A DNA stretch of 64,000 bases from Bradyrhizobium sp. AUGA SZCCT0283. Lineage in GTDB: Bacteria; Pseudomonadota; Alphaproteobacteria; Rhizobiales; Xanthobacteraceae. A program made the position numbers and the translations under genes. Where the stretch lies: contig NZ_JAFCLU010000031.1 of assembly GCF_018130385.1 (NCBI RefSeq), forward strand, positions 1 through 64,000, given 5' to 3'. The notes under the pieces are model-generated. The model had not been told where the DNA came from and ran no database searches. It saw nothing but the letters and a program-made list of their open reading frames with translations. This document shows positions 44,547 to 53,705 of this stretch, one piece after another (within the stretch, counting starts at the first letter, position 1; each line of letters begins with the position of its first letter).

Positions 44547-44750
44547 CTAGTGGAATTTGACGCCGATCAAGTGTTCCGTTCGCCAAATCACCGTGCATCC
44601 GCACCTCAAGCGATCAGCAATGATCAGAAGTGAAAATTGCGCCGGGATGCCCAGTGGATTGACCACCTCCAGCGACGCCCCAGTGTCGGACTGGTTACGA
44701 ATGAGGCAGGCGATCGTGCGCCCGTTGTATTCGATGGTTGCTGACTTCAA
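44547..44750 (-). CDS. PilZ-domain-like protein, short or 5'-damaged
   Basis: TTG 44750 opens a 67-codon frame: KSATIEYNGRTIACLIRNQS, TGASLEVVNPLGIPAQFSLL, DRLRCGCTVIWRTEHLIGV. This is the strand pattern of the small rhizobial PilZ-like proteins, which usually begin with a RRxxR c-di-GMP-binding segment about 15 residues earlier. That segment is missing here. A frame shifted by one base upstream has ATG AAG CGT, so the 5' end may be frameshifted. Binding of c-di-GMP is therefore unlikely for the product from TTG. Confidence 0.55.
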   Translation of the reverse strand: MKSATIEYNGRTIACLIRNQSDTGASLEVVNPLGIPAQFSLLIIADRLRCGCTVIWRTEHLIGVKFH

Positions 44751-45000
44751 AACGCTTCATTCCAGCTCGGCAATAGCTTGTCACGTTATCACAATTCGAA
44801 CGCATGGACGGTCACAAATGTTAATGCATCGAGAGTTTGTGATCAGGCAAACAGCTCAGCGCCTGACGGCGTAAAGGTTACGAACGGGACGGCGAGTTCT
44901 CGGAGTTAGAGAGGATCAATCCGTCCTCCCAGAATGAAAAGCGCACTGTTCGCAATTGAATTTAATGAGTTTGTGCGCCGAAATCTTTCAGCGCCTTCTC

Positions 45001-46155
45001 TTAGCTTTCGTTCCACTCCCGGGGGTAATTATACAGGTCCCGACTCATGCGCTGGACGTACTCGGCGAAGTCAGACCCGCCGTCGAGGACAGGCCAGCCT
45101 AGAAGCCGTGCGTACCTGCTGCGTACCGGTTCTCCTGACCTGTCGACGACGGTTATCTTCGGGCACTGCTTGAAGGAACGCTGGGTGGCGGCGGCGCGCA
45201 GCAGCATAGCCACAACCCACATGTCGTCGATTGGCAGCGAGTAGCCGACGAACACCCATTCGTCGGCCAAGGCAAGCGCGCTCTGGGCGTTGATCCAAAC
45301 CTGCTTAAGTTGCGCGATCCGATACGTCTTCAGTAGCGTCGGTGACACGAGGACCGCCTCGAGTTCGGCCTGCAAACTTGAATCTTTTTTAGGGGCACAA
45401 ACATGGCATCGAACATAGTAGGGCCGCTTGCCCCGGATCGGCGCTGTATTCTGCCGGCGATTCGCATAGACCAAGCTGCAGCGTGGGCAGAACAGCCAAT
45501 TGAGCGAGCCATGGAGCTTGTGCAGCGGCAGCACCGGTGCTTCGGCGTTATCTGGCTTTTCGGCCGCATCGACATACGTCATCGGACGGGCGCCGTAGTC
45601 GACGTCGCGATTGAGGGATTGGATCGCGAAATCCAACAGCGTGTCCCAGTTGGTCGTGATGAGCTTGTCCGTTGGTTGGAGGGCGGCAACGAAATTAGCA
45701 TAGAGGGAGCTCGTGGCGGGCCCTCTGCCGAAAGCGGCCACGACTGATGAAAGCAGCTCCTGACGCACCCGGGCCAGTTCGTTCCCGCTGAGGTCGTATC
45801 CCTTTGTCGGGCCTCCGCGGGACGCTTTGCGGACGATGCTTTGACCGAAGCTGGTTCCTTCGCTGATGGCAACATCCAAAGCACCGAGGACGAACATGAA
45901 GTCCGGATCGGCCGGTGCGCTTCCGGATACTTTCTTTTGCGGGCCGGCTTCCCTAAGCGCCATCGCCCTGAATTGGGCCTCCCCGACGCCGAACGCCAAG
46001 TTCAGGAAGGCGTAGAGCCGGTTCTCGGTGATCGGCCGGCTCCGAGTTCTGCTCCGTTCGAGCGCGCGCGCGGCTGCCGCTGGCATGAAGTCGCCTATGA
46101 GGGGAGCCCCAGCCGCCGCGGAGGCTCCAGATCCGAGGAAGAATACCCGGCTCAT
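45001..46155 (-). CDS. SIR2-domain protein (SIR2_2 type) with zinc ribbon
   Basis: A 384-aa protein. The Rossmann NAD site VFFLGSGASAAAGAPLIG lies at residues 4-21. TDKLITTNWDTLLDFAI corresponds to the TxNWD/TTNYD motif, and LHKLHGSLNWLFCPRCS carries the catalytic His and HGS loop. The zinc module has CPRC then, about 30 residues on, CHVC. The second Rossmann part is WVFVGYSLPIDD and TVVDRS. Stand-alone SIR2_2 proteins in bacteria are often NAD-depleting effectors or sensors of anti-phage systems, but can be deacylases; the sequence alone does not decide. It is divergent from a giant protease gene with 317 nt between starts. The ATG at 46155 has only weak GGAG (AAGTGGGGGAG) upstream, yet the conserved region begins at once. 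Confidence 0.82.
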   Translation of the reverse strand: MSRVFFLGSGASAAAGAPLIGDFMPAAAARALERSRTRSRPITENRLYAFLNLAFGVGEAQFRAMALREAGPQKKVSGSAPADPDFMFVLGALDVAISEGTSFGQSIVRKASRGGPTKGYDLSGNELARVRQELLSSVVAAFGRGPATSSLYANFVAALQPTDKLITTNWDTLLDFAIQSLNRDVDYGARPMTYVDAAEKPDNAEAPVLPLHKLHGSLNWLFCPRCSLVYANRRQNTAPIRGKRPYYVRCHVCAPKKDSSLQAELEAVLVSPTLLKTYRIAQLKQVWINAQSALALADEWVFVGYSLPIDDMWVVAMLLRAAATQRSFKQCPKITVVDRSGEPVRSRYARLLGWPVLDGGSDFAEYVQRMSRDLYNYPREWNES

Positions 46156-46472
46156 AGCTGCTCCCCCACTTTAGGACTTCCAATACAAGCGCAAGTCCGG
46201 CAACGGCATCGGACTTTCGCCGGATAGTAACGCGGTGTCCGCTCCTATTACCAATGCTCTGAAAACTTTCGCCGCACCAGTGCTCGCCGTTTGAAATCCT
46301 GCGCGTGCAGCGGTTGCGCCTTTCCTACACTCGCTTCGGTTGCGACGAACCGAACTTTGAGCTACATTGCCGTTCTTCAGCCAACCTTAACTGACGCAAG
46401 ACAGTTTTAAGTATTCGATATTGATGCAGCGCCGGGCATCTCAGGGTTGATTACCTGGCCGGAGTTTTTGTG
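46156..46472. promoter_or_regulatory. Divergent promoter region of the SIR2 and protease genes
   Basis: 317 nt with no gene of its own, between the starts of two divergent genes. It is somewhat AT-richer near 46340-46440. No binding site could be named. It likely controls both directions, which would co-regulate SIR2 and the protease-MBL pair. Confidence 0.4.
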
Positions 46473-49400
46473 ATGCAGCGCATTCTAGTAAAGGCTGCGC
46501 CGGGTTTTTCCGCACCGCAGCTTACCTTCGGCGCTTCAGCGGTGACGTTTGCGGCCACCCGCCTGTTCCGAAGCATCGACTCGCAGCCGGCGCTTGGCGC
46601 GGCCGGCGGCGAGGTCTGGCACATCCTGACGCCGCCGCCCGGATTTGCCGAGGCAAACGTCTGGGACGTTTGTCACTCGCTGATGCAACAGGGGCTTGGC
46701 GTCGCAGGCAGCCCAGCCCCCACATTCGCCGAGCCTGACCTCGAGCAGAAGTGGGTCGCGGGTAAGTCTACTGAGGGCGGGCAGTCGCTGACGCAGTCAT
46801 GCGAGAGTACGGATACGCAAAGCTCCGACTTCCCCCGCGACAATGACAATTATTGGTTTCGGTCCGGATCCCACTCCCAGTTTGACAGCGCGATCACAGA
46901 AATCGGCGGGCCGCAGGTAGCGTCGAAAGTTCGTATTGCGCATTTCGACACCGGATACGACCCAAATCACCACACACTACCAAAACGGTTGCGTCGCGAT
47001 ATCGGGCGTAACTTCGTAGATGATGACAATCCGAACGATGCGAGTGACCAGACCAGCGGACTTCTCACCAATCTCGGTCACGGCACCGGCACGCTCAGCA
47101 TCCTTGCCGGCACCGCATTACCGGGACAACCACTGTTGGGCGGAGCGCCGTTTGCAGAAATCGTCCCGGTTCGGGTCGCCAATCGGGTGGTGTTGTTCAG
47201 CAACAGTTCGATCGCGCGCGCATTCGACTATGTGCACGGGATGAACGCCAACGGCGCCAATCATGTCGACATCATTAGCATGAGCATGGGCGGGCTGGCG
47301 TCGCAAGCCTGGGCCGACGCCGTGAATGCGCTATACGAGCAGGGCGTCTTCATCGTCACCGCGGCCGGCAACAACTTTGGTAATCTCCCGACCCACAATA
47401 TCGTCTATCCCGCGCGGTTCAACCGTGTCGTCGCCGCCTGCGGTGTGATGGCGAATGGCAAGCCCTACGCTGATCTCGACATTCGCCTGATGGCCGGCAA
47501 CTACGGGCCCGACAGCAAAATGTTGACCGCGGTCGCGGCACCCACACCCAACGTGCCGTGGGCGCGATTCGGGTGCGGGAATATCGTCGATTTCGATGGC
47601 CAGGGAACTTCAGCCGCGACGCCGCAGGTTGCTGCCGCCGCGGCCATCTGGCTGCAAAAGAACCGCGGCGCTGTCGATGCCTATCCGCAGGGATGGATGC
47701 GCGTCGAAGCGATCCGCAGCGCGCTTTTCGAAAGCGCCAAGCGGAATGAACAGGAAGTCAAGCGCCTCGGGCGCGGCAAATTGCGCGCCAGTGAAGCACT
47801 CGCCGAAGTTCCCGGGTCCGCTTCGACCCTTCGCCAAACCGCCCCTGACACCGTCTCGTTCCCCATCCTGCAGATCCTGACCGGCCTCGGTATCCAGGCG
47901 ATGCCGGATTCTCCGCAACAACGGATGCTGGAACTGGAGGCTTTGCAGCTTTCGCAAAACACCGACATCGAAAGCATCATCCCGGCCGATCCGGCTGATG
48001 CGTCGCCGGCCGATTTGCGGCGTCTTGCGGAGGCGCTGGTCGCGCATCCGCGCGCATCGAATGCGCTCCGGCAGGCTTTGGGCGGAGCGGCTGCAAGCGT
48101 CCCCGTTGGAAGCCCGACGCCGCCGAAACCCTTGGGTAATGCGGTTCTCACTGCTCAACTTGAGCACGCGAAGCATCCGCGTCCGCCGAAGCCGGCAATC
48201 CGGCCGTTGCGAGTCTATGCCTACGACCCATCGCTGGGCGCGAAGCTTGAAACGCTCGGCATCAACGAAGCCACACTGGAGGTCCACTGGGAGGACGAGC
48301 TCAAGCAGGGTCCGATTGGCGAATATATCGAGGTGATCGACGTCGATCCCGCAAGCCAATGCTGCTATGCTCCGGTCGACCTGAACCATCCGCATATTCT
48401 GACGAGATCGGGCCTGACGCCCTCGGAAGCCAATCCGCAGTTCCATCAGCAGATGGCGTATGCGGTGGCGATGAAGACCATCGAGTATTTCGAGAAAGCG
48501 CTGGGCCGCGTCGCGCTCTGGGCACCGCGCGAGATCGTGGTGCCGCAGAAAAAGCAGGCTTCTGAAACTGAGAAATCCCCAGACGCGGAGCCCACCAAAA
48601 AACTGGAATACGTAAGGCGGTTGCGAATCTATCCGCACGCGCTGCGCGCAAAGAACGCTTATTATAGTCCGGAACACAAAGCACTCTTGTTTGGCTACTT
48701 CAGCGCATCCGGCTCCGCAGCAGAAGGCCTGATGCAAGGCAGCGTGATCTTCACGGCAGTTTCGCATGACGTGATCGCTCATGAGACGACGCACGCCTTA
48801 CTCGACGGCGTGCATCGTCGCTTTCGCGAGGCGACCAATCCGGACGTATTCGCGTTCCACGAGGCGTTTGCCGACATCGTCGCGATATTCCAGCACTTCA
48901 CCCTTCCGGAGGCGCTAAGCCACCAGATCAAGGCCACACGCGGCGACCTCGAACAGCAGAATCTGCTCGGGCAACTTGCGGTCCAATTCGGCGAGGCGAC
49001 CGGGCGTTATGGCGCGTTGCGCGACTATATCGGCGAAACCAAAAAGCCGAAGGAGGGTAGCGGCGAAAAGGAAAAATGGGTTCGCCGCGAGCCGAAGCAG
49101 AGCGACTACGACGACGCAATGGCAACGGGAGACCCTCACGCCATCGGCGCGGTCATGGTCGCCGCGGTGTTTGACGCCTTTCTTCAGATCTATAAGCGAC
49201 GAACGGCCGACCTCGTGCGCCTTGCCACCGGCGGCACCGGCGTTCTGCCCGACGGAGCGATCTCGACCGACCTGATCAACCGCCTGGCGCGGGAGGCGAG
49301 CAAGGTCGCTGGCCAAATCCTGAATATATGCATACGCGCATTGGACTATTGTCCGCCGATCGATATCGTCTTAGGCGAATATTTGCGCGCCTTGATCACG

Positions 49401-50093
49401 GCTGATACTGATCTCGTGCCCTATGACAGGCTCGGTTACCGCATCGCTTTCATCGAGGCGTTTCGTAACCGGGGAATCTACCCGCGTGACGTGAAACATC
49501 TTTCGCCCGGCAGCCTGATCTGGGAGCCGCCGCCCTTGCCTTTACGGCAGGTGAAGGTGCAGGAGGTTCTCGAGAAAATGTCGACCGACTGGGATTTGAA
49601 AAGCGAGCGCAAGGAAGCCTACGATCTGTCGAACGAGAACGCCCGCGTTTTGTGGCACTGGCTGATGGATAAGACAGCCGTCAGCGACGACGAACTGGCA
49701 GCTCTCGGCCTTGTCCGAATTCCTGAACCCATGCCGTACAAGATCGGCAGCCAGGATGGCTCCCTGCGCAGGATCGAGGTTCATTCGGTACGGCCGGTAC
49801 GACGGGTGGGCCCCGACGGCAACATTCGCTCGGACCTAGTTGTCGAAATAACGCAGAGCTTCCGGCCAAAAGGAATGCCGCGGACGCGATTCCGCGGCGG
49901 CTGCACGTTGATCATCGACCTCGCGACGGCAGAAGTCCGGTACATGGTACGCAAGAAAGTCGACAGTGCCTGGCGCTTTGCCAATCAGATGAAATTCGCC
50001 GCCGATACCAGCGATGGTTTGCATGGCAATTACTTTGTGGACCCGACCAACGCCCGCGAACCCTTCGCTTTGATGCATCACGTGCACGGATAG
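46473..50093 (+). CDS. Giant S8 serine protease - zinc metalloprotease (gluzincin-like) fusion
   Basis: A 1206-aa protein from ATG 46473 (GGAG 8 nt upstream). Residues about 150-430 are a subtilisin-like S8 domain: the triad is Asp159 (RIAHFDTGYDP), His203 (LGHGTGTLSILAG) and Ser380 (FDGQGTSAATPQV), with VTAAGNN as the oxyanion region. About 730-1010 holds a second protease: HDVIAHETTHALLDG with HExxH at 770-774 and HEAFADIVAIF with the third zinc ligand Glu797, as in M4-like gluzincins. Between them is a Pro-rich linker; the C-terminal 200 residues form beta-rich sequence (TRFRGGCTLIIDLATAEVRY). Two different protease active sites in one chain are unusual. No signal peptide is seen, so it should act in the cytoplasm. 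The MBL gene starts 10 nt after its stop. Confidence 0.85.
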   Translation: MQRILVKAAPGFSAPQLTFGASAVTFAATRLFRSIDSQPALGAAGGEVWHILTPPPGFAEANVWDVCHSLMQQGLGVAGSPAPTFAEPDLEQKWVAGKSTEGGQSLTQSCESTDTQSSDFPRDNDNYWFRSGSHSQFDSAITEIGGPQVASKVRIAHFDTGYDPNHHTLPKRLRRDIGRNFVDDDNPNDASDQTSGLLTNLGHGTGTLSILAGTALPGQPLLGGAPFAEIVPVRVANRVVLFSNSSIARAFDYVHGMNANGANHVDIISMSMGGLASQAWADAVNALYEQGVFIVTAAGNNFGNLPTHNIVYPARFNRVVAACGVMANGKPYADLDIRLMAGNYGPDSKMLTAVAAPTPNVPWARFGCGNIVDFDGQGTSAATPQVAAAAAIWLQKNRGAVDAYPQGWMRVEAIRSALFESAKRNEQEVKRLGRGKLRASEALAEVPGSASTLRQTAPDTVSFPILQILTGLGIQAMPDSPQQRMLELEALQLSQNTDIESIIPADPADASPADLRRLAEALVAHPRASNALRQALGGAAASVPVGSPTPPKPLGNAVLTAQLEHAKHPRPPKPAIRPLRVYAYDPSLGAKLETLGINEATLEVHWEDELKQGPIGEYIEVIDVDPASQCCYAPVDLNHPHILTRSGLTPSEANPQFHQQMAYAVAMKTIEYFEKALGRVALWAPREIVVPQKKQASETEKSPDAEPTKKLEYVRRLRIYPHALRAKNAYYSPEHKALLFGYFSASGSAAEGLMQGSVIFTAVSHDVIAHETTHALLDGVHRRFREATNPDVFAFHEAFADIVAIFQHFTLPEALSHQIKATRGDLEQQNLLGQLAVQFGEATGRYGALRDYIGETKKPKEGSGEKEKWVRREPKQSDYDDAMATGDPHAIGAVMVAAVFDAFLQIYKRRTADLVRLATGGTGVLPDGAISTDLINRLAREASKVAGQILNICIRALDYCPPIDIVLGEYLRALITADTDLVPYDRLGYRIAFIEAFRNRGIYPRDVKHLSPGSLIWEPPPLPLRQVKVQEVLEKMSTDWDLKSERKEAYDLSNENARVLWHWLMDKTAVSDDELAALGLVRIPEPMPYKIGSQDGSLRRIEVHSVRPVRRVGPDGNIRSDLVVEITQSFRPKGMPRTRFRGGCTLIIDLATAEVRYMVRKKVDSAWRFANQMKFAADTSDGLHGNYFVDPTNAREPFALMHHVHG

Positions 50094-50103
50094 GAGAAGT
50101 TCG

Positions 50104-51534
50104 TTGGCGCGCACGGCAAAGAAAAAGGTGGCCAGGAAATCCGCGCCGAAGCGGCCGCGGCGCGGAACGCACGCGGCTCATGTCGCAGTAGCTGGAGCAG
50201 TGATGTCGGCTTCAGGCTACCGGGCCAAAGTCAGAATGTATCGCCAGGGACTAGGCGATTGTTTCCTAATCTCGCTACCGCGCACCGACGGCAGCAAGCG
50301 GCCGTTCTACGTGATGATCGACTGCGGTGTCGTTCTGGGTACGCCCGATCCTGGCACGATCATGAATCAGGTGATGGACAATATCGTAGAAGTCACCGAC
50401 GGGGAGATCGATCTGTTGATCGCGACCCACGAGCATTGGGACCATCTCTCCGGCTTCGTTCAGGCCGGGCAGTCTTTTGAAAGACTAAAGGTCGGACAGG
50501 TTTGGCTGGCGTGGACTGAAAACCCCGACGACGAGTTGACCAAGAAATTGAAAAAGGAGAAGGGCCTGGCGCTTTCCGCCCTACGCATGGGGCTGAGCCA
50601 GATGCAAATGGCAGGGGATCTGGACGGCGTCGCTGAGCTCAGCGGAATTCTGGAGTTCTTCGGCTTAGCAAAAGGACCAACGACCGCAGACGCGCTCAGC
50701 AAGGTCCGAGCAAAGACGGCCAAGCCACGCTATTGCCTTCCGACCGAACCGCCGGTCCAGCCCGCGGGGACCAATGCACGGTTCTACGTGCTTGGACCGC
50801 CTCATGACGAGAAAATGCTGCGCAAGATCAACCCGTCGGCTAGCCACAAAGAAACCTATGGTCTGGCTCTTGATAGTTTTCCGCTGTTCATGGACGGTGC
50901 GGGTACCGCGTTGGGCAATGCCGACACCAACCGTCCGTTCGATCAGCAATTTGAGATTCCCTTCAATTACGCGCAATCGGCGCCTGAACTCGATTTCTTC
51001 AGGCAGAACTACTGGCAGCCAAGCGACGCTGCACCCGATGCATGGCGCCGCATCGATAGCGATTGGCTCGGCGGTGCATCGGATCTGGCGTTACAGCTCG
51101 ACAGCCTGACCAACAATACCAGTCTCGTGATCGCTATCGAATTGCCCGGCGGCGACGTCTTATTGTTCGCTGCCGATGCGCAAGTGGGCAACTGGCTGTC
51201 CTGGCAGGACCGCTCGTGGACGGTGGACGGCAAAACCGTCACCGGGCCGGACCTGCTCAAGAACGCGATCCTCTACAAGGTCGGTCACCATGGCAGCCAC
51301 AACGCAACCCTTAAAACGCAGGGCCTCGAAGAAATGCAGCGACTCCGGGTCGCGATGATTTCGGTCGACCATGAGATAGCGGTCAAGAAACGTTGGGGAA
51401 AAATGCCGCTCGCCGAGCTCGTCGCCGCGCTTAACGAACGCGCGAAGGACGTGGTCCTCCGCGTCGACCAGCCAAAGCCCAAGACGCAAGCGAACGTCAT
51501 CGAGGACAAGCTATTTTTTGAGGTCACATTCTAA
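50104..51534 (+). CDS. MBL-fold metallohydrolase with basic N-terminal tail
   Basis: A 476-aa protein starting at TTG 50104, with AGGAG 7-8 nt upstream; the gap to the protease stop is 10 nt, so the pair is an operon. Residues 1-22 are Lys/Arg-rich (KKKVARKSAPKRPRR). The MBL domain has GLGDCFLISL, MIDCGVVLG, the metal motif THEHWDHLSG at 108-117, and later LLFAADAQVGNW and VGHHGSHNAT, as in ComEC/Rec2-type and AVAST-associated hydrolases. An insert of about 200 residues separates the two metal-binding halves. MBL proteins of this type cut phosphodiesters or act as effectors. Coupling to a protease and a SIR2 gene points to a defence role, which is inference. Confidence 0.85.
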   Translation: MARTAKKKVARKSAPKRPRRGTHAAHVAVAGAVMSASGYRAKVRMYRQGLGDCFLISLPRTDGSKRPFYVMIDCGVVLGTPDPGTIMNQVMDNIVEVTDGEIDLLIATHEHWDHLSGFVQAGQSFERLKVGQVWLAWTENPDDELTKKLKKEKGLALSALRMGLSQMQMAGDLDGVAELSGILEFFGLAKGPTTADALSKVRAKTAKPRYCLPTEPPVQPAGTNARFYVLGPPHDEKMLRKINPSASHKETYGLALDSFPLFMDGAGTALGNADTNRPFDQQFEIPFNYAQSAPELDFFRQNYWQPSDAAPDAWRRIDSDWLGGASDLALQLDSLTNNTSLVIAIELPGGDVLLFAADAQVGNWLSWQDRSWTVDGKTVTGPDLLKNAILYKVGHHGSHNATLKTQGLEEMQRLRVAMISVDHEIAVKKRWGKMPLAELVAALNERAKDVVLRVDQPKPKTQANVIEDKLFFEVTF

Positions 51535-51788
51535 CGGTCAGCCGGGCGACACGCGGTGGTCCCTCAACTTTCCCGAGACGCTAGCTCGGCCGATCAAGCC
51601 ACCGCGCGAATTCATGCATTCGCCGGTTTCCTACGCGCCGGCCAGCTTCCGCTACACCGGACGATATTGCCGAGAAGCAGCGGCAATCAGTGATCGGCTT
51701 CGATTACAGTTGAACCGGGTCTTTTTGACTCGCTTGATCGTGGGAAGCCTGCAAGCGAATCCGGGCGGAGTCTGACCTAAGTTTGCAC
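51535..51788. other. Intergenic region after the MBL gene
   Basis: About 250 nt without a convincing gene or terminator. Confidence 0.35.
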
Positions 51789-52440
51789 TTACTTGGAAAA
51801 CTGCCTTTCCGGTTCGGGTTCGCAAAGAGCATCCCAAAACAGGTCGAGAGGGATAGATAGGCCCGCATTAACCGGCATAGTACCGTAGGCCGTCATTGAC
51901 GCATAAAATGGCTTAATCCAATTAGCAAGCACATCGAACGTTCGGTCATAAGCTGGAAGTAATTTCAGATCGAGCGCGGGTTTGATTTCGTTGATCGCAT
52001 CGGGCTCGCAAACGTCTACTACGAAGCGCCCCGTGCCCTTCCGGTCTGCCACGCTCTCAATCCGTGATTGGTGCAGTCTCGCACCGTTAAGCTAGCACCA
52101 CTTGAAGCGAGCACCCCGATGTCCATCATTCGTAAATCTTGCTCACGCGTATCTAGCAACCGATCGGAATTACATACGTCTGGGAGCATCAGGGCTGCTG
52201 CCTGCCTCTCGACGCGAGAATTAGACGCCCAGGTTCTAGGAAGGCAAATCAGTTCGAACGGTCGAGCCCCGTGGAGGGCTGGTCCGTCGAAGCGTCGAAC
52301 GTCCCAATGAATGGCCTTTCTATATTCCGCGAAAGAGTTGAAGAATTCCTCCTCGCTACCCACGGACAATTTAAGGTCCGTGGATATGCCGCCAAATTCA
52401 TGGTCGCTCTGAGCCAATTTCCACCCGCAAAGCTGTCCGT
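51789..52440 (-). pseudogene. Unrecognised protein, one probable frameshift
   Basis: The frame down to about 52090 (SDHEFGGISTDLKLSVGSEE, EFFNSFAEYRKAIHWDVRRF, PFELICLPRTWAS, LRMMDIGVLASSGAS) seems to continue one base off as LNGARLHQSRIESVADRKG and GRFVVDVCEPDAINEIKPA, ending PERQFSK at 51789. Both halves look like soluble coding sequence with regular composition. I do not recognise the family. The 5' end overlaps the 3' end of the next gene upstream and cannot be fixed. Confidence 0.4.
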
Positions 52441-52803
52441 TCAGAATAGTTCCGCAACCAAAAGGCGAGGGCAAGCGGCGATAGCACCGAAATGCACGAG
52501 AATCGAGTGTCGCTGGTCCCGCTTTAGCTTCCGTTTCCCCCAATGGGTATCCTTGCGATCGGGATAGAACACCCGCTCGACATGACGGTTCAGCGCTCGC
52601 ATGACGCCAATCCGCGCCATCATCGTGGGCCCGCCCAGTTCAATAACCAGCATCAGCGCTTCAATCGCGGCCTGCCACTCCGGCGCCGCGCCTTTCTTCG
52701 GAAGTCCCGTTATGTAGTCGGCAGCGTCTCGAAGGGTGGTAAGGGACCGGCCGTCTGGCAATGATATGGGATCGTCAAACTCTCTCGACCAATCCTTGTC
52801 AGC
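52441..52803 (-). CDS. Conserved-type small protein with extended C-terminus
   Basis: GTG 52803 begins VADKDWSREFDDPISLPDGR, followed by SLTTLRDAADYITGLPKK, EWQAAIEALMLVIELGG and IGVMRALNRHVERVF, then KDTHWGKRKLKRDQ. From memory this is a widespread Bradyrhizobium protein of about 98 aa that ends at KRDQ. Here it runs on for another 22 residues, so its normal stop is probably lost. Role unknown. Confidence 0.65.
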   Translation of the reverse strand, partial: ADKDWSREFDDPISLPDGRSLTTLRDAADYITGLPKKGAAPEWQAAIEALMLVIELGGPTMMARIGVMRALNRHVERVFYPDRKDTHWGKRKLKRDQRHSILVHFGAIAACPRLLVAELF

Positions 52804-52831
52804 CACTGGACGCTTTCTTAGCGGAGCGGCA

Positions 52832-53038
52832 CTAGAATTTGATCGGCGATTTTCGATCGAACGACAGAATCTCATTGAACCTTGCCGGGCCATAGCGCCT
52901 GCCGTCAGCGTCCGTGATGTGCACGCCCCATCCTGTTTTATGAAGGCTATTCGCTTTAGCTACCGTCAGCGTCGGGCTGGTGTTCTGCGTTTCAACCCAT
53001 TCGCCATCCTTCGATGCATGAACGGTAAATAATTCCAT
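52832..53038 (-). CDS. Small hypothetical protein, 68 aa
   Basis: ATG 53038 has GAGGAAAAA directly upstream. The product reads MELFTVHASKDGEWVETQNT, TVAKANSLHKTGWGVHITDA and RRYGPARFNEILSF. It is a compact beta-alpha-beta type of sequence without known domain, and similar ones occur in rhizobia as far as I recall. Confidence 0.6.
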   Translation of the reverse strand: MELFTVHASKDGEWVETQNTSPTLTVAKANSLHKTGWGVHITDADGRRYGPARFNEILSFDRKSPIKF

Positions 53039-53067
53039 TTTTTCCTCAAGGAATTGTCGCAAGGGTC

Positions 53068-53361
53068 CTAGCTGACGCCCTTGCTGTAATTAATAACTTC
53101 AGACCAATTCGGCCGCGGATCGACCCAGCCAACTGAGCCGCACTGCGTGCACTTGAAATGCGCGCAGATATCGTACCAGCTCCAGTCCGGGAGTCTATCC
53201 AGTGGCACTACGGCATAGTGCCAGCAGCGGGGGCGGGGGTCCCGATCGGGCGGCCCAACACAGTAGACCAGGATCGTCCTGAAGCCCTCCGCGTTCATGT
53301 CGGTGGGGCGGCCAGTGGCCCAGTAGCGAAGTGGGGAGTTGGGTTTGCGGCGCCAAGGCAT
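53068..53361 (-). CDS. Hypothetical protein with CxxC zinc motif
   Basis: About 97 aa from ATG 53361 (MPWRRKPNSPLRYW). Regular segments are FRTILVYCVGPPDRDPRPRC, WHYAVVPLDRLPDWSWYDI and CAHFKCTQCGSVGWVDPRPN. The C-terminal FKCTQCG resembles half a zinc ribbon, with the Cys pair ahead (CVG...RC) as possible partner ligands. No function known. A longer frame to 53403 is open. Confidence 0.5.
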   Translation of the reverse strand: MPWRRKPNSPLRYWATGRPTDMNAEGFRTILVYCVGPPDRDPRPRCWHYAVVPLDRLPDWSWYDICAHFKCTQCGSVGWVDPRPNWSEVINYSKGVS

Positions 53362-53477
53362 GCCACATTGGAGCGCCACAAAGGCGAGGCTGCAAATTTT
53401 CAACTCGTTGTGGATTGGAACGCAGCGAAGCTACAGAGTGTCGTGGGTGTGGAGAACCGCTATCGCGAATGCGCAGT

Positions 53478-53705
53478 TCAAGCGCTGTGCGGGGCGTCGG
53501 GCTCCGATGCCGTATCTGCCGCGGCAACTTCGGCGGACCGAGTCCGGGCCTTCAAATCGGATAATCTTCGGTCAATGGCCTTTGTCGACCGTTTGAGAGC
53601 CGCGGCAATCGAAATTGAAGATCGGCCGGCCGCGCGTAATTCAAGCAACCGGCGATCATCTTCTTCTGTCCAAGCCCTTTTCTTTTTTCTCGGCATTTCC
53701 GTCAT
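53478..53705 (-). CDS. SANT/Myb-like small DNA-binding protein, coupled to ku
   Basis: ATG 53705 overlaps the Ku stop (TGATG), so translation is coupled. The 75-aa product has a basic start (MTEMPRKKKR), then AWTEEDDRRLLELRAAG and SISIAAALKRSTKAIDRR: a SANT/Myb-type three-helix DNA-binding motif with W-E-D at the usual places. Coupling to Ku suggests a role in end-joining or its control. I know no experimental link. Confidence 0.7.
   Translation of the reverse strand: MTEMPRKKKRAWTEEDDRRLLELRAAGRSSISIAAALKRSTKAIDRRLSDLKARTRSAEVAAADTASEPDAPHSA

Noticed and set aside
47610..48794. 394-codon minus-strand frame opposite the dual-protease gene
   Set aside because: The plus-strand frame has both protease motifs; the antisense frame has no motif and reflects high GC codon use.
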